Source: Dimargaris cristalligena
Lineage: Eukaryota; Kickxellomycota; Dimargaritomycetes; Dimargaritales; Dimargaritaceae
Reading direction: 5' to 3'
Assembly: GCA_027576995.1 (NCBI GenBank)
Contig: JANBQC010000201.1
Span: forward strand, 1-43,120
DNA: 43,120 nucleotides
Positions 31,191 through 40,170 of the stretch are shown piece after piece. The translations under genes were made by a program, and so were the position numbers. Position 1 is the stretch's first letter; each line of letters opens with the position of its first letter. Under the pieces are notes generated by a model, which was not told where the DNA came from, did not search any database, and worked only from the letters and a program-made list of their open reading frames with translations.

Positions 31191-31314
31191 GTAAGTTTTT
31201 GGTGGTATTTGAATAAAGTGGAGGGTGGGCTTGTTTACATTTGGTCCTTACGGGACGTGTAGTGCCTGTGTAACTCGGGGTTGGCTAAACCTAACTACCC
31301 CTCTTTATTTACAG
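31191..31314 (+). other. Candidate 5'-UTR intron of the RhoGAP-like gene
   Basis: A GTAAGT donor at 31191 and a TTTACAG acceptor ending at 31314 are separated by 124 nt. A CTAAC branch-like sequence lies about 20 nt before the acceptor. The signals match the coding introns in this window. Flanking exons have in-frame stops, so it would be a leader intron. Confidence 0.4.
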
Positions 31315-31890
31315 TTTGAATACGTGGGCCGTGAAGCGACTGGTGCGGGACCCTCGGCCGTGGCAGCTATCCACTGTGGTGTATTGTGTAGTTGTTGTTT
31401 TTTTTTGGTCATTCGTAGTTTTAACTGGATGACTCCTCCTCTATCCCTATAAATCTGGACTGTACTATTTCCTTTGGGACTCTCCCCGACAGCCCAGTTA
31501 AGCCATAGGCGAATATTACCCTAAACTACTCGTGCATCTAAATTTCTACAACTTGGCCAATCAACTCGACTGGCGCGCGCTAATCTCAGCCAAACACGCG
31601 TTTTCCCAAAACAGAAGCATCCCGCGACGTGGTAGGCCAATCCAGCCAACCACAGGGGCGCATTCCATCCCTTGTTTATTTACCCTTGGACTTTTCAGAC
31701 TCCGCGCTCTATTTCTCTCTCTATTTCTTCCTCCTATTGTGGACCTCCTCGCTTGTTATTAGTTTGTTTGATTTGCGCTTCGTTCTGTTGTTATTACGTT
31801 CCTCGTTTGATAGACGCCTGCTATAATAGTCTAGTGGTCGTTTATTAGACTTGCTTAAGGCCCCGGCGACCTTTCCCTTCTTTCCTCCCG

Positions 31891-31920
31891 TTGTTGTTAT
31901 TATTATTATTATTATTATAA
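31891..31920 (+). repeat. TTG/TTA trinucleotide repeat
   Basis: TTG units grade into about seven TTA units in the pyrimidine-rich leader region. Confidence 0.8.
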
Positions 31921-32539
31921 TATCTCTATTCCTATTACTATTGCTAGAGCCATCCCTATCATTATAATCCCTCACCGTTATCCTTTGATTATCGATACTT
32001 CGTCCGTGACATACTCGTGATAGCCTGCCCCAAGTAGACCTTGTGGCCCGACTCTTCCTTTACGACCTTCCTGTTCGTCGTCGTCATTTGCCCTTGGCGT
32101 TCTCTCTACCCCTTGCTCTCCTTATCGACGTGTTGTACTGGCCCCGTCGCTTCCGCATACATTGACTGAGCGGTGGTATCTATTATTGATAGTGACTCTT
32201 CCTTTCCTCTCTTTCCCATTCTCTCTCTCTTACCTCACTTCACTTCACTTGGCGGTTCTTTCCTGTGTCTCCTCCTTCCTTCTCTCTCTTTCTCTGCGTG
32301 CCTGCCTTATACACTTGGCAGTTCTCAGTCCACCCACCGCCAGCCACTCTCTCCCTCTGCTGCTGTTATAACTTTAACCTCCCCTTTACCCCATCTCCTC
32401 TTTAGGGTCTTTTCTCGCGTTTAGCCATAGGTGACCTCCTTTAGTAGCCAGTCCCAATTCGCCTCCCACCCCGCCTCCACTTCAACCCCTGTCGTGGTTT
32501 CTTTTCTATTTCTTTTTACTTGTCTAGTCGGCTCATCCT

Positions 32540-35056
32540 ATGATCGGTGCCAAGTACCGCTCGCCCCACCGTAAGGCTAAAATGCACCGCCAATATACCT
32601 CTTGTGTAACTAGTCGCCCCGGCTCGTCCGTGTCATCCGTCCGTACCTACGACCTAAACCGCAGTTCCGTCTCATCTATTTGCCAGCGCTCGCGGCTGGA
32701 GCGCATCGTGCGGGTGGTCCAGGGCGTCTTCGTCAAACCTAAACATAGTTCCCGCTCCCGGCGGCTCAACCACGAAAAGCTAAAGCACGTGCAGGACCTG
32801 GTGGCCGATACCAAGTGTCAAATGGCCGCCGACAAGAAGGCCACCGCCGCCACCTATTTGACCGACTATGCCCCTTTTTACGTGCTGAAGCTTATCACCG
32901 TTATCTTCGCCGACGAACTCGCGTGCCTCAAACTGGAAAAAGCCGAGACCATGACCTGGGGTATCCGGACCCGCGACGTGGCCGACTTTATTCCGCTGCA
33001 GACCGCCCGGGACAAGTTCAAGGACAATGTGCGGAAGCCCTACGGGGGTAACCTGACCGGCGAACGCCTGACCCCCAAGGCCTATCTGTCCCGGGTCGTC
33101 CAGGAATGCTGGCTGGCCATTATTGCCGCCGCCCAGGCGTCCGATACCTCCCCGACCGCGACCAACGCCGCCAATAAAAGTCGCCGCAGCTTCTGCGGTA
33201 TCGGGCGGTCGGACGCCCGCTACCCCAAACAGGATGCCCGGTGGTTTCTGCGTCAGTACTGCATCATCTACGGGTTCGCCGCCGTCAAGCTTCACATGCC
33301 CAATGCCCTGATGGCTGGTCCACTAGTGCAGATTGCCGCCCTGCCGACCCTTTCCGAATACTCCAGCCAGAACGAAGACTCCCTATATGCATTGGAATTG
33401 GGCGTGAGTTTCATGGCCCAAATCCAGCAGCACCTCCCGACCAAATTATCCGTCGTGACCCTGCAGGACTCGGCCAATCTGACCTCAACCGGGGGGGCCG
33501 TACTCGAGGAGGGCAAAGCGACCCTCCGGCGCGGGTCCGTTTCCTCTCATGCCCGGTCGGCGTCCTATACCAAACGGCGGATGGCCCCCCGGCCACCTCG
33601 CCAAAGCCACCTCTCGTTTCTCTATCCCACCCCCGTGCCCACGGTGTTTACCGCCATGCTGACGGACCCCGATCCCCCCAACGGTCCCAACGCCGCCTTA
33701 CTGGTCACCCCCAAGTCCAAAACCGTGGATCCGTCCCTCCTAGTGGGCACCGAAATCATCCTCATGAACATGGTGGAACTGCTGACTCGCCCTTCGTTAC
33801 CCCACACGCTCACTCCCGCCGCAGTCTTCCCCGTGGTCCACACCCTGCCCCGCATGCTTCAGACCCCGCCCCCACTGTCCCTGTTTGAGGAACTGCAGGT
33901 CTCCTTTGACTACCTGCTGTCTAGTGATGTGCCCGACTATATGCTTCAATTGTCCAGCCACTGGTTCCGCGAGAGTGCCGACCACCGCAAACTGCGTCTC
34001 ATGAATGAACTCGGGTTCGAGGAGTACTTTGAACGACTATCGACGGAGACGGACCGGCAATCCCAAGTGCTCATGCTACCGCCACCACCCCATCGGAACT
34101 CGTCCACGACGACCTTTGACGACCCGATGATGATTCGTTTGACCCCCAACCGTAATTCCTGCCCGGTGCCGGCCAAGTCCACCAATGCACTGGTCTCCTC
34201 CCCTAGCCGCCCCCGCGAATACCCCGATTTATACGCCGCTTACTGCCGCACCGTCGATTATGCGGCGGCTCCCGCTTCACCGGTCCCTCGGCCCCGACCC
34301 TCCTCGCGGTGCACCAATGACAGCCATTTCACGGAAGGGTCTGAGTACACCCGGGTACCCCCGAGTACGGACGAAGACCCCTGGAAGCCCGCGGCGCTCG
34401 CCTCCTCCCCCTTCCTGGGCCAGACCCCCCGCTCGCCTCTCTCCCCCCGCACCCCTGGCGGCAGTGGACTAGGCGGAGGCATCGGCGGTATTACTAGCGC
34501 CAGCTTCAGCAGCATTTCCCTGCCTAACCTCAAGAGTCCGGTGCGGACCAACCTCACTCTGGTGGCCTCCCACATCAAACACTGCATCCAGCAGCTGCCC
34601 GATGGTCTTATCCCCGACTCGGTCATGATCGCCCTGATGCAGCTTTTACCCGAACTCCCGGTGGATATGCGGTCGACCCCTGGTCTGGTGGTGGGGTCGC
34701 CATCGTTCGAGTGGACGCCCTCGCCCGCTGAAATTACCCTGATCCGGGGCTTATTGGCCCTGTCCCCCTGGCGGTTCTACCTGCTTCAGCAGATTGTGCA
34801 CATGGCCCAACTGATCCTGGTCCACGGCACCAAAGACCCCATTTCCCCGTTTGGGTTGGCGGTGGTACTACCCGTGTACGAAGCGAGTACCAGCATGTGT
34901 CTCAAGGACCTGGAAATGCTCCGGCGTTGGAATTGGTGCTGGGGTTGTCTGTTGTCCCGTGGCGAAGAGCTCTTCCTCAACTCCCACCCTCCTCTGGTCT
35001 CCGAAAAGGATCGTAATGGGTTCGGCTACACCATGTATCTGCACAAACATGGTTAA
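32540..35056 (+). CDS. RhoGAP-like protein with an insert inside the domain
   Basis: A single exon of 838 aa. The N-terminus is basic and Ser-rich (about 1-80). A helical region follows at about 90-220 (YLTDYAPFYVLKLITVIFA), which I do not recognise. The second half resembles a RhoGAP fold in two pieces. The first piece has an arginine-finger-like WFRESADHRKLRLMNEL (Arg477). The second piece begins near 674 with VASHIKHCIQQLPDGLIPDS, like the family LKxFLRELPEPL motif, and continues with a helix like LLxxVAxxxxxNxMxxxxLA (about 755-790). Between them lies a Pro/Ser-rich, probably disordered insert of about 160 residues. RhoGAPs switch off Rho-family GTPases that control actin and polarity. 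The match is by eye and the domain is divergent, so GAP activity is uncertain. A second Met at residue 15 is an alternative start. Confidence 0.7.
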   Translation: MIGAKYRSPHRKAKMHRQYTSCVTSRPGSSVSSVRTYDLNRSSVSSICQRSRLERIVRVVQGVFVKPKHSSRSRRLNHEKLKHVQDLVADTKCQMAADKKATAATYLTDYAPFYVLKLITVIFADELACLKLEKAETMTWGIRTRDVADFIPLQTARDKFKDNVRKPYGGNLTGERLTPKAYLSRVVQECWLAIIAAAQASDTSPTATNAANKSRRSFCGIGRSDARYPKQDARWFLRQYCIIYGFAAVKLHMPNALMAGPLVQIAALPTLSEYSSQNEDSLYALELGVSFMAQIQQHLPTKLSVVTLQDSANLTSTGGAVLEEGKATLRRGSVSSHARSASYTKRRMAPRPPRQSHLSFLYPTPVPTVFTAMLTDPDPPNGPNAALLVTPKSKTVDPSLLVGTEIILMNMVELLTRPSLPHTLTPAAVFPVVHTLPRMLQTPPPLSLFEELQVSFDYLLSSDVPDYMLQLSSHWFRESADHRKLRLMNELGFEEYFERLSTETDRQSQVLMLPPPPHRNSSTTTFDDPMMIRLTPNRNSCPVPAKSTNALVSSPSRPREYPDLYAAYCRTVDYAAAPASPVPRPRPSSRCTNDSHFTEGSEYTRVPPSTDEDPWKPAALASSPFLGQTPRSPLSPRTPGGSGLGGGIGGITSASFSSISLPNLKSPVRTNLTLVASHIKHCIQQLPDGLIPDSVMIALMQLLPELPVDMRSTPGLVVGSPSFEWTPSPAEITLIRGLLALSPWRFYLLQQIVHMAQLILVHGTKDPISPFGLAVVLPVYEASTSMCLKDLEMLRRWNWCWGCLLSRGEELFLNSHPPLVSEKDRNGFGYTMYLHKHG

Positions 35057-35133
35057 AATAGGTCTCTGAGGGGGAGTGTCTGGTCTCATGGGGCCTATAT
35101 AGCCTCCCTCTATCTAATAATAACATTATTAAC

Positions 35134-35166
<33 letters not shown>
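35134..35166 (+). repeat. TAA trinucleotide repeat
   Basis: About ten TAA units start about 80 bp after the stop codon of the RhoGAP-like gene. Confidence 0.85.
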
Positions 35167-35314
35167 CCACATCATTTATTACCCCCACTTATAAATATTG
35201 TCACTTTTCATTAGTAATCCTCCTCCCCCCTTTCCCTCGTACACATTTACCCCATCCCACACACCCCCCTATCATTTACGTTAAATTTGGCTGACTCTCT
35301 CTTTTGCACTTCGG

Positions 35315-35324
35315 CCGGTCCCGG
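35315..35324. promoter_or_regulatory. CCGGTCCCGG, Leu3-type site candidate before isopropylmalate synthase
   Basis: It fits CCGGNNCCGG, the element bound by the yeast leucine regulator Leu3. It lies in the only intergenic space before a leucine-synthesis gene, but about 1.5 kb upstream of its ATG. An identical decamer at 30916 weakens the case. Whether this lineage has a Leu3-like factor is not known from this window. Confidence 0.25.
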
Positions 35325-36864
35325 TTAGCTCTTTCTAATCCAATCTATTTCCTTTGCATCCCTCGACATTGGTCACCATGTGTTTACTATGAATATTCTA
35401 TTTTTACCTTTCTCTCCTCCTCTATTTCGCTGTATCATTCCAGCTCCTATCGTATACCACATATATTACAGATTTATCCCCCACACCCTATGTTAGCATA
35501 TCTAATTGGCGAATAATCCATTCGTATATTCCCCCTTCCTTTCTTTCACCCTATTATGTAAACCAGCCTAGTTTACAATCCTGTATCTCAGTTTTATCAT
35601 TGCCTTCCCCCCTCCCCTGACTTATATCCCGTTAGTATCTCAGTAAACCCACCCCCCCCCTCCGTTCGTTTACCGTGTTCTTTTTTTATTTATTTTTCAA
35701 CTGTAATATATAGATATCTCAGAATAAAGTATCCATCTTAGTTGATTTGATTTTTGGGTATGATCACCTATCAAAATTAATTATTTAATACTGTTAAATA
35801 AACTCCGGCGGGCGTGTGGTAATTTGCGAGATACCCACCAACGTTTTTCCCCAATTGGCAAGTTGAACTCATTTAAGCCATTTAATTACTACCGGGGGCT
35901 ATTGTCTTCAATGGATGGAGGGTTTGCTTTACATGCAGAAACAGGTGTGGTGTGTCGTTTTAGTATTGCAAGTACCATGCTTTAAACCGATTAGCCATGC
36001 CGTACTATGTCTCTTCTCTCGCTTCCCCCCCCCTCACCAACTCGTGCGTACCACAGACCTCGCGAAGCGTACGAGGGGGTTGATATATGGAGTGGTTTCT
36101 AATCTAGGGAGGGGAAAAGGGCCAGTAAATGCGAAAGAGGCTGTAATGGGGGTGTGCGTATTAATAGTCTACTGGCAACTTTGTCCATCCAACCACTTAA
36201 ATGGTCTGCCTGGTAAAAGTTATCATGCTCCCCCCCACACACACTCTCTCTCTATCTCTATATAACCCTTTCTAGCCAGAGCCCTTGCTTTTAACAAAGG
36301 CATTTGATTGGCCCAGCGTAAATTAGTCACTATTACCCATCAGAAACGCTGGTATTGGTGGACCCTGGCTGACCGTGACTGGTGGGCGGGTTTCTTCCCC
36401 TTCTCCCTTTACAGGCTAAACCTGATCTATTAGCTTCTACCATACTATACATATGCCATGTCTTAGTAGGGAGGGGGACAGACCATATTTGTATATGCGT
36501 ATGCGCGTGTCTCTCTATGTGTTCACTATCGCACCAGCCTCCTTCCCCCATCGTCCCATAACCAAATATAAAGACTAGGTGAATCCCTTCGGTGAATAAT
36601 GAAAGGCATACGTGACCCACTAAACCTCCCCTTTCCTTCTCTCTCTGTCTCTCTTTCTCGCATTTTTTTGCACCGTCGCACATAATATATATAACCTGAG
36701 GTTATCACCGCCAGTTTGGCTCCAACCCTGCGCCTTCTTTCCATTATATTCCCCTGTTCGATACTCTCGCCCGAGTACATACTGTTCTTGTCGATTTTTG
36801 CCCAACTGCATATTCTCTCTCTCTCGCTTCCCCCATATCTAAGCAGTCCTTATTTATCTCCACC

Positions 36865-38896
36865 ATGGCCTCAGTACAGAACCAGTCTAGCAAAGATAAG
36901 CTAATCATCTTCGATACCACCCTCCGCGACGGCGAACAGGTAGGTTTCACAAAATACAGAATACACCACCCCTCCATTAGTGCTTGAGTAACCTCTACAC
37001 ATTACTCCGGCCCCTGCCCGTGGGATGTGAGAGGCTGTGTGACTGCTTGATTACTGAAAGAGGGCCCAGCTATCCCTCTTTTTACATAGCTATTGGCTCA
37101 GCAAACCTTCTTTCCTTCGTTTTCCCAGTCACTAACTCCCTCTCCCCTCCTTCGCATACATTTCGTCTACCCATATCTCCACCCTCCCTCTCATCTCGGA
37201 TTCTGAACTCCCTGTGCCCTATACTCAATATGTGTAGTCCCCTGGTGTCACTCTGAATGCCGACGACAAGATTCAACTGGCCCGGGCCCTGTCCCGCCTG
37301 GGGGTGGATGTGCTCGAAGCCGGTTTCCCAGTAGCCTCGCCCGGTGATTTCAACGCCGTCCAGCGGATCGCTCGCGAGGTGGGTCCCCTCATGGAGGGCC
37401 GCGACAAGATCGGCAAGCCTATGGTTATCGCTGGTCTCGCCCGGGCCGTCGAAAAGGATATCCGTACCGCCTACGACGCCGTCAAAGATGCGCCTCTGAA
37501 GCGGATTCACATTTTCCTGGCCACATCCGATATCCATCTCAAGTTCAAGCTGAAGATTTCCCGTGAGCAGTGTGTGGCCCGCGCCATCGAGTTTGTGCGT
37601 CTGGGTCGGTCGCTGTGCGAAGACATCGAGTTCAGTCCGGAGGATGCCGGTCGGTCCGATCCCGATTTCCTGTGCGAGGTTCTGGCCGCGGTCATTGAAG
37701 CCGGCGCCACTACCTTGAACATTCCCGACACTGTAGGCTACAACACCCCCAGCGAGTACGGCGCCCGCATTAAGTATTTGATCGACAACACCGCCGGTAG
37801 CGAAAAGGCCATTTGGTCCACCCACTGCCACAACGACCTGGGTCTGGCCACCGCCAACACCCTGGCCGGTATCACCAACGGGGCCCGTCAGGTGGAAGTC
37901 ACCATCAACGGCATCGGCGAACGGGCCGGTAATACCGCCCTGGAGGAAGTCGTCATGAACATCCATACCCACCCCAACACGTACCCCGTGCACCACACCA
38001 TCAACACCGTGCACTTCGCCCGGGTATCCCAGATGGTGGCCGACCTTAGTGGTATGCCCGTACAGCCCAACAAGGCCATCGTGGGCAAGAACGCGTTCCT
38101 GCACGAGTCGGGTATTCACCAGGACGGTGTGCTCAAGAACAAGGAGACCTACGAAATTATCCGCCCCGAGGATGTGGGTGTCGTTACCAACAACCTGGTT
38201 CTGGGCAAGCACAGCGGTCGTAACGCCTTCCGCAGCCGCCTGACCGACCTGGGTTACACCGACATTGACCAGGACCTGCTCCAGTCGGCGTTTGACGAGT
38301 TCAAGCGTTTGGCCGACCAGAAGCAGCAGATCACCGACTCCGACATTATCGCCCTAGTGTCCGACCAAATGAACGTGGCCGCTTCGACCCATACCTACTT
38401 GGAATTGGAGAACATGCAAGTGATGACCAATTCCAGCCCCGCTACTCCGTCTACTGCCACAGTGGTCATCAAGCACACCCAGTCGGGCGAAACCCTGACG
38501 GCGGCCGCCACCTCCACCACTGGTCCCATTGAGGCCATCTTCAGCGCCATCCAGCGGGCCATCAAAATCAACTGCAAGCTGGAGCTGTTCGAGCTCAAGG
38601 CAGTCAGTGGTGAGCTGGATGCCCTGGGCAAAGTAGTGGTGCGCATCAGCCAGGCCCCCATGCCGGGAGTCAACGGGGGTAGTGATGACGAGGGTCCGCA
38701 GCAGTCGCCTGAGAAGGAAACGGCCGATAACTTCGTCCTTGGCTCGAAGCCCGTGTACCAGGGTCTGGGTACCGATACCGATATTCTCCAGTCTAGTGCC
38801 AAGGCTTACCTGGCCGCCGTGAACCGCCTGATCACTGAAAGTCAGCGGGAGGACCTGGCCCGTGCCCCCGAGAATAAGCGTTCAGTAGGCATTTAA
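36865..38896 (+). CDS. leuA: 2-isopropylmalate synthase, LeuA (bacterial/plant) type
   Basis: Two exons, 36865-36939 and 37238-38896. The 298-nt intron has a GTAGGT donor and GTAG acceptor, and splits the signature RDGEQ/SPGVTLN exactly between codons. The protein is 577 aa. The enzyme condenses acetyl-CoA with 2-oxoisovalerate, the first committed step of leucine synthesis. Seen are FDTTLRDGEQ (16-25) with the metal-binding Asp, LEAGFP, HCHNDLG with the metal-binding His221 and His223, GIGERAGNT, and LGKHSGRNAF. The C-terminal 150 residues form the LeuA regulatory domain for leucine feedback (for example STTGPIEAIFSAI). Yeast LEU4 is the other subtype, with an RDGNQ signature, so this gene is the bacterial/plant-like form. 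The N-terminus has no evident mitochondrial presequence, unlike yeast Leu4. The gene converges on the F-box-like gene. Confidence 0.94.
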
Positions 38897-38911
38897 AATC
38901 TCCAAATTATT

Positions 38912-38925
38912 TTTTTAATTAAAAA
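38912..38925. terminator. T5-AATT-A5 palindrome after 2-isopropylmalate synthase
   Basis: A perfect 14-bp palindrome inside a T-run/A-run, 15 bp after the stop codon and between convergent genes. It is similar in kind to 6215-6236 and 17876-17894. Confidence 0.3.
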
Positions 38926-39180
38926 TATTTATATACGTTTTTGTGCATTGGTTGAATCCTCTTGTTATTTAAGTTTTTTAGTTGTTGCTTATTTACAGTA
39001 TAAGTTCACGCACCATAAAAGCTAGTTTTTCTCCCTCCACTCCACCCTAGTGTCTACTATTCTATTGCACGGCTATACAAATATCAATTTTATTTTCCTT
39101 GGTTCATTGCTATATGGCTCGATTTGGTGGTTAATGTCGAGAGCCGGGGATTAGACGCATTGAGCATCAAAGAAGCTTCT

Positions 39181-39456
39181 TCATAGGTTGATGTTGAAAG
39201 GGAGATAGACCGCCCTCTTCTTCTCATTTCCAAGGTGGATACCACAGGCGTTGCTCATTGAACTTATATGCAATTGCTTGCATCCGTGAAGAGGCCACAT
39301 GGAAAAATCGTAGATAACCATAGAAACCACTACTTTGGCAAACTGGCGGGAATACTGTAGGCGAGGGTCAATAACTATATGGGTGAAATTCGACCCAGCT
39401 GTATACAGTTTTAAATGATATATGTATGGGAAAACAAGGGGTATATTTACTTTCAT
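39181..39456 (-). pseudogene. Probable C-terminal relic of an unknown protein family
   Basis: A 91-codon frame from ATG to stop. It remains open about 20 codons upstream of the ATG to a TAA, so it looks like the tail of something longer that lost its 5' part. It contains YTAGSNFTHIVIDP. A diverged copy of about 65 bp, encoding YTNGSNFTH, lies in the opposite orientation at about 42250-42314, which supports former coding identity. I do not recognise the family. Confidence 0.35.
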
Positions 39457-39534
39457 GCCGTGGTTTTTGCAATATTCAACGAATTTTTGGTTTTATGGCC
39501 ATATTGAATCTCTCCCATATGAATGCATTCGAAT

Positions 39535-40170
39535 ATTTGTATGCGGGGTTAGACTGGGAAACAGCCCTGACCTGATCAGGCGATTATCCGATTTTACAAC
39601 CGCATTGCCAATGTAAACGTGTAAACACGTTCACAGGTAGATTATAATAGGAAATTGTATATTTTTTTACCACCTATACCACAGCCTCATAGTCAATTGA
39701 GTTGAATAGAGAGATCATCTATTCATTATGGTAAAAACGCAACGACACGTGCCCCCGGGAGGTCAAATGAGCCACCGCATTATTAGGCACCGCCAAATGG
39801 CATCGCACCATAAGGTTGCTGAAGGAGTATTCATTTTCGAAAGCATATTCTATTCTAAAGAATTGCCAACGGACTTTAAGCCAGCCATGCTTTGGGGCAC
39901 ATTTGTAAAGGGATCGGTGGATATTCCATGCCTTCAGTTCCGGTTTAAAGTATTTAAAAATGGCCCGGCGGTTGGGAATTTCCACACTGGCGGCCATGAT
40001 GAGGACGAGGGGGACGAACGGTTCCACACGGGGGTGATTAGTTCGAACCTGGTTCAGATAGTCGGTCAAGCTGGCCAAGTCGCCACGCTGAACTAAGGTT
40101 AGAATAATGGAGTGGACCAGGTTATCAGCCAATCGTTCGGGTAGAAGAGTCAGTCGCCAGTTGTTGTTGG
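39535..40170 (-). repeat. Duplicated segment, copy 1 (3' part and flank of the F-box-like gene)
   Basis: It aligns with 42493-43120. About 39914-40170 matches 42864-43120 with one difference in 257 bp. The rest, toward and past the stop codon, is clearly diverged with small gaps. The spacing in the near-identical part is 2,950 bp. Confidence 0.9.

Larger units (their letters stand above)
28326..32539. other. 4.2-kb divergent intergenic region with simple repeats and a long leader
   Basis: This is the largest gap in the window, between FAHD1 (minus) and the RhoGAP-like gene (plus). The left part is AT-rich and then GGGG-rich. It contains several microsatellites. A TATA-like box lies at 30666-30671. 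From there to 32540 the plus strand is strongly pyrimidine-rich, like a very long 5' leader, with a candidate intron at 31191-31314. Small open frames (up to about 75 codons) show no recognisable domain. A non-coding RNA or small-exon gene cannot be excluded. Confidence 0.5.
35057..36864. other. 1.8-kb intergenic region: 2-isopropylmalate synthase promoter
   Basis: It contains a TAA repeat, the CCGGTCCCGG decamer at 35315-35324, long C- and T-rich tracts, and CT-rich sequence before the ATG at 36865. No exact TGACTCA site was found. No coding region is supported. Confidence 0.5.
38897..39718. other. Convergent intergenic region with a gene relic
   Basis: AT-rich. It includes the palindrome after isopropylmalate synthase and a minus-strand open frame at 39181-39456, described separately. 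From about 39535 it is the duplicated 3' flank of the F-box-like gene. Confidence 0.5.

Noticed and set aside
31225..31452. 75-codon frame reading through the candidate leader intron
   Set aside because: Half of it lies inside the likely intron and it starts at TTG; no recognisable domain.
28326..32539. Possible transposon or CRISPR-like array in the large gap
   Set aside because: No transposase or reverse transcriptase frame, no terminal repeats and no regularly spaced direct repeats were seen; only microsatellites.
37082..38212. Minus-strand open frame (376 codons) opposite 2-isopropylmalate synthase
   Set aside because: It is antisense to highly conserved LeuA sequence and has no recognisable domain; a compositional shadow.
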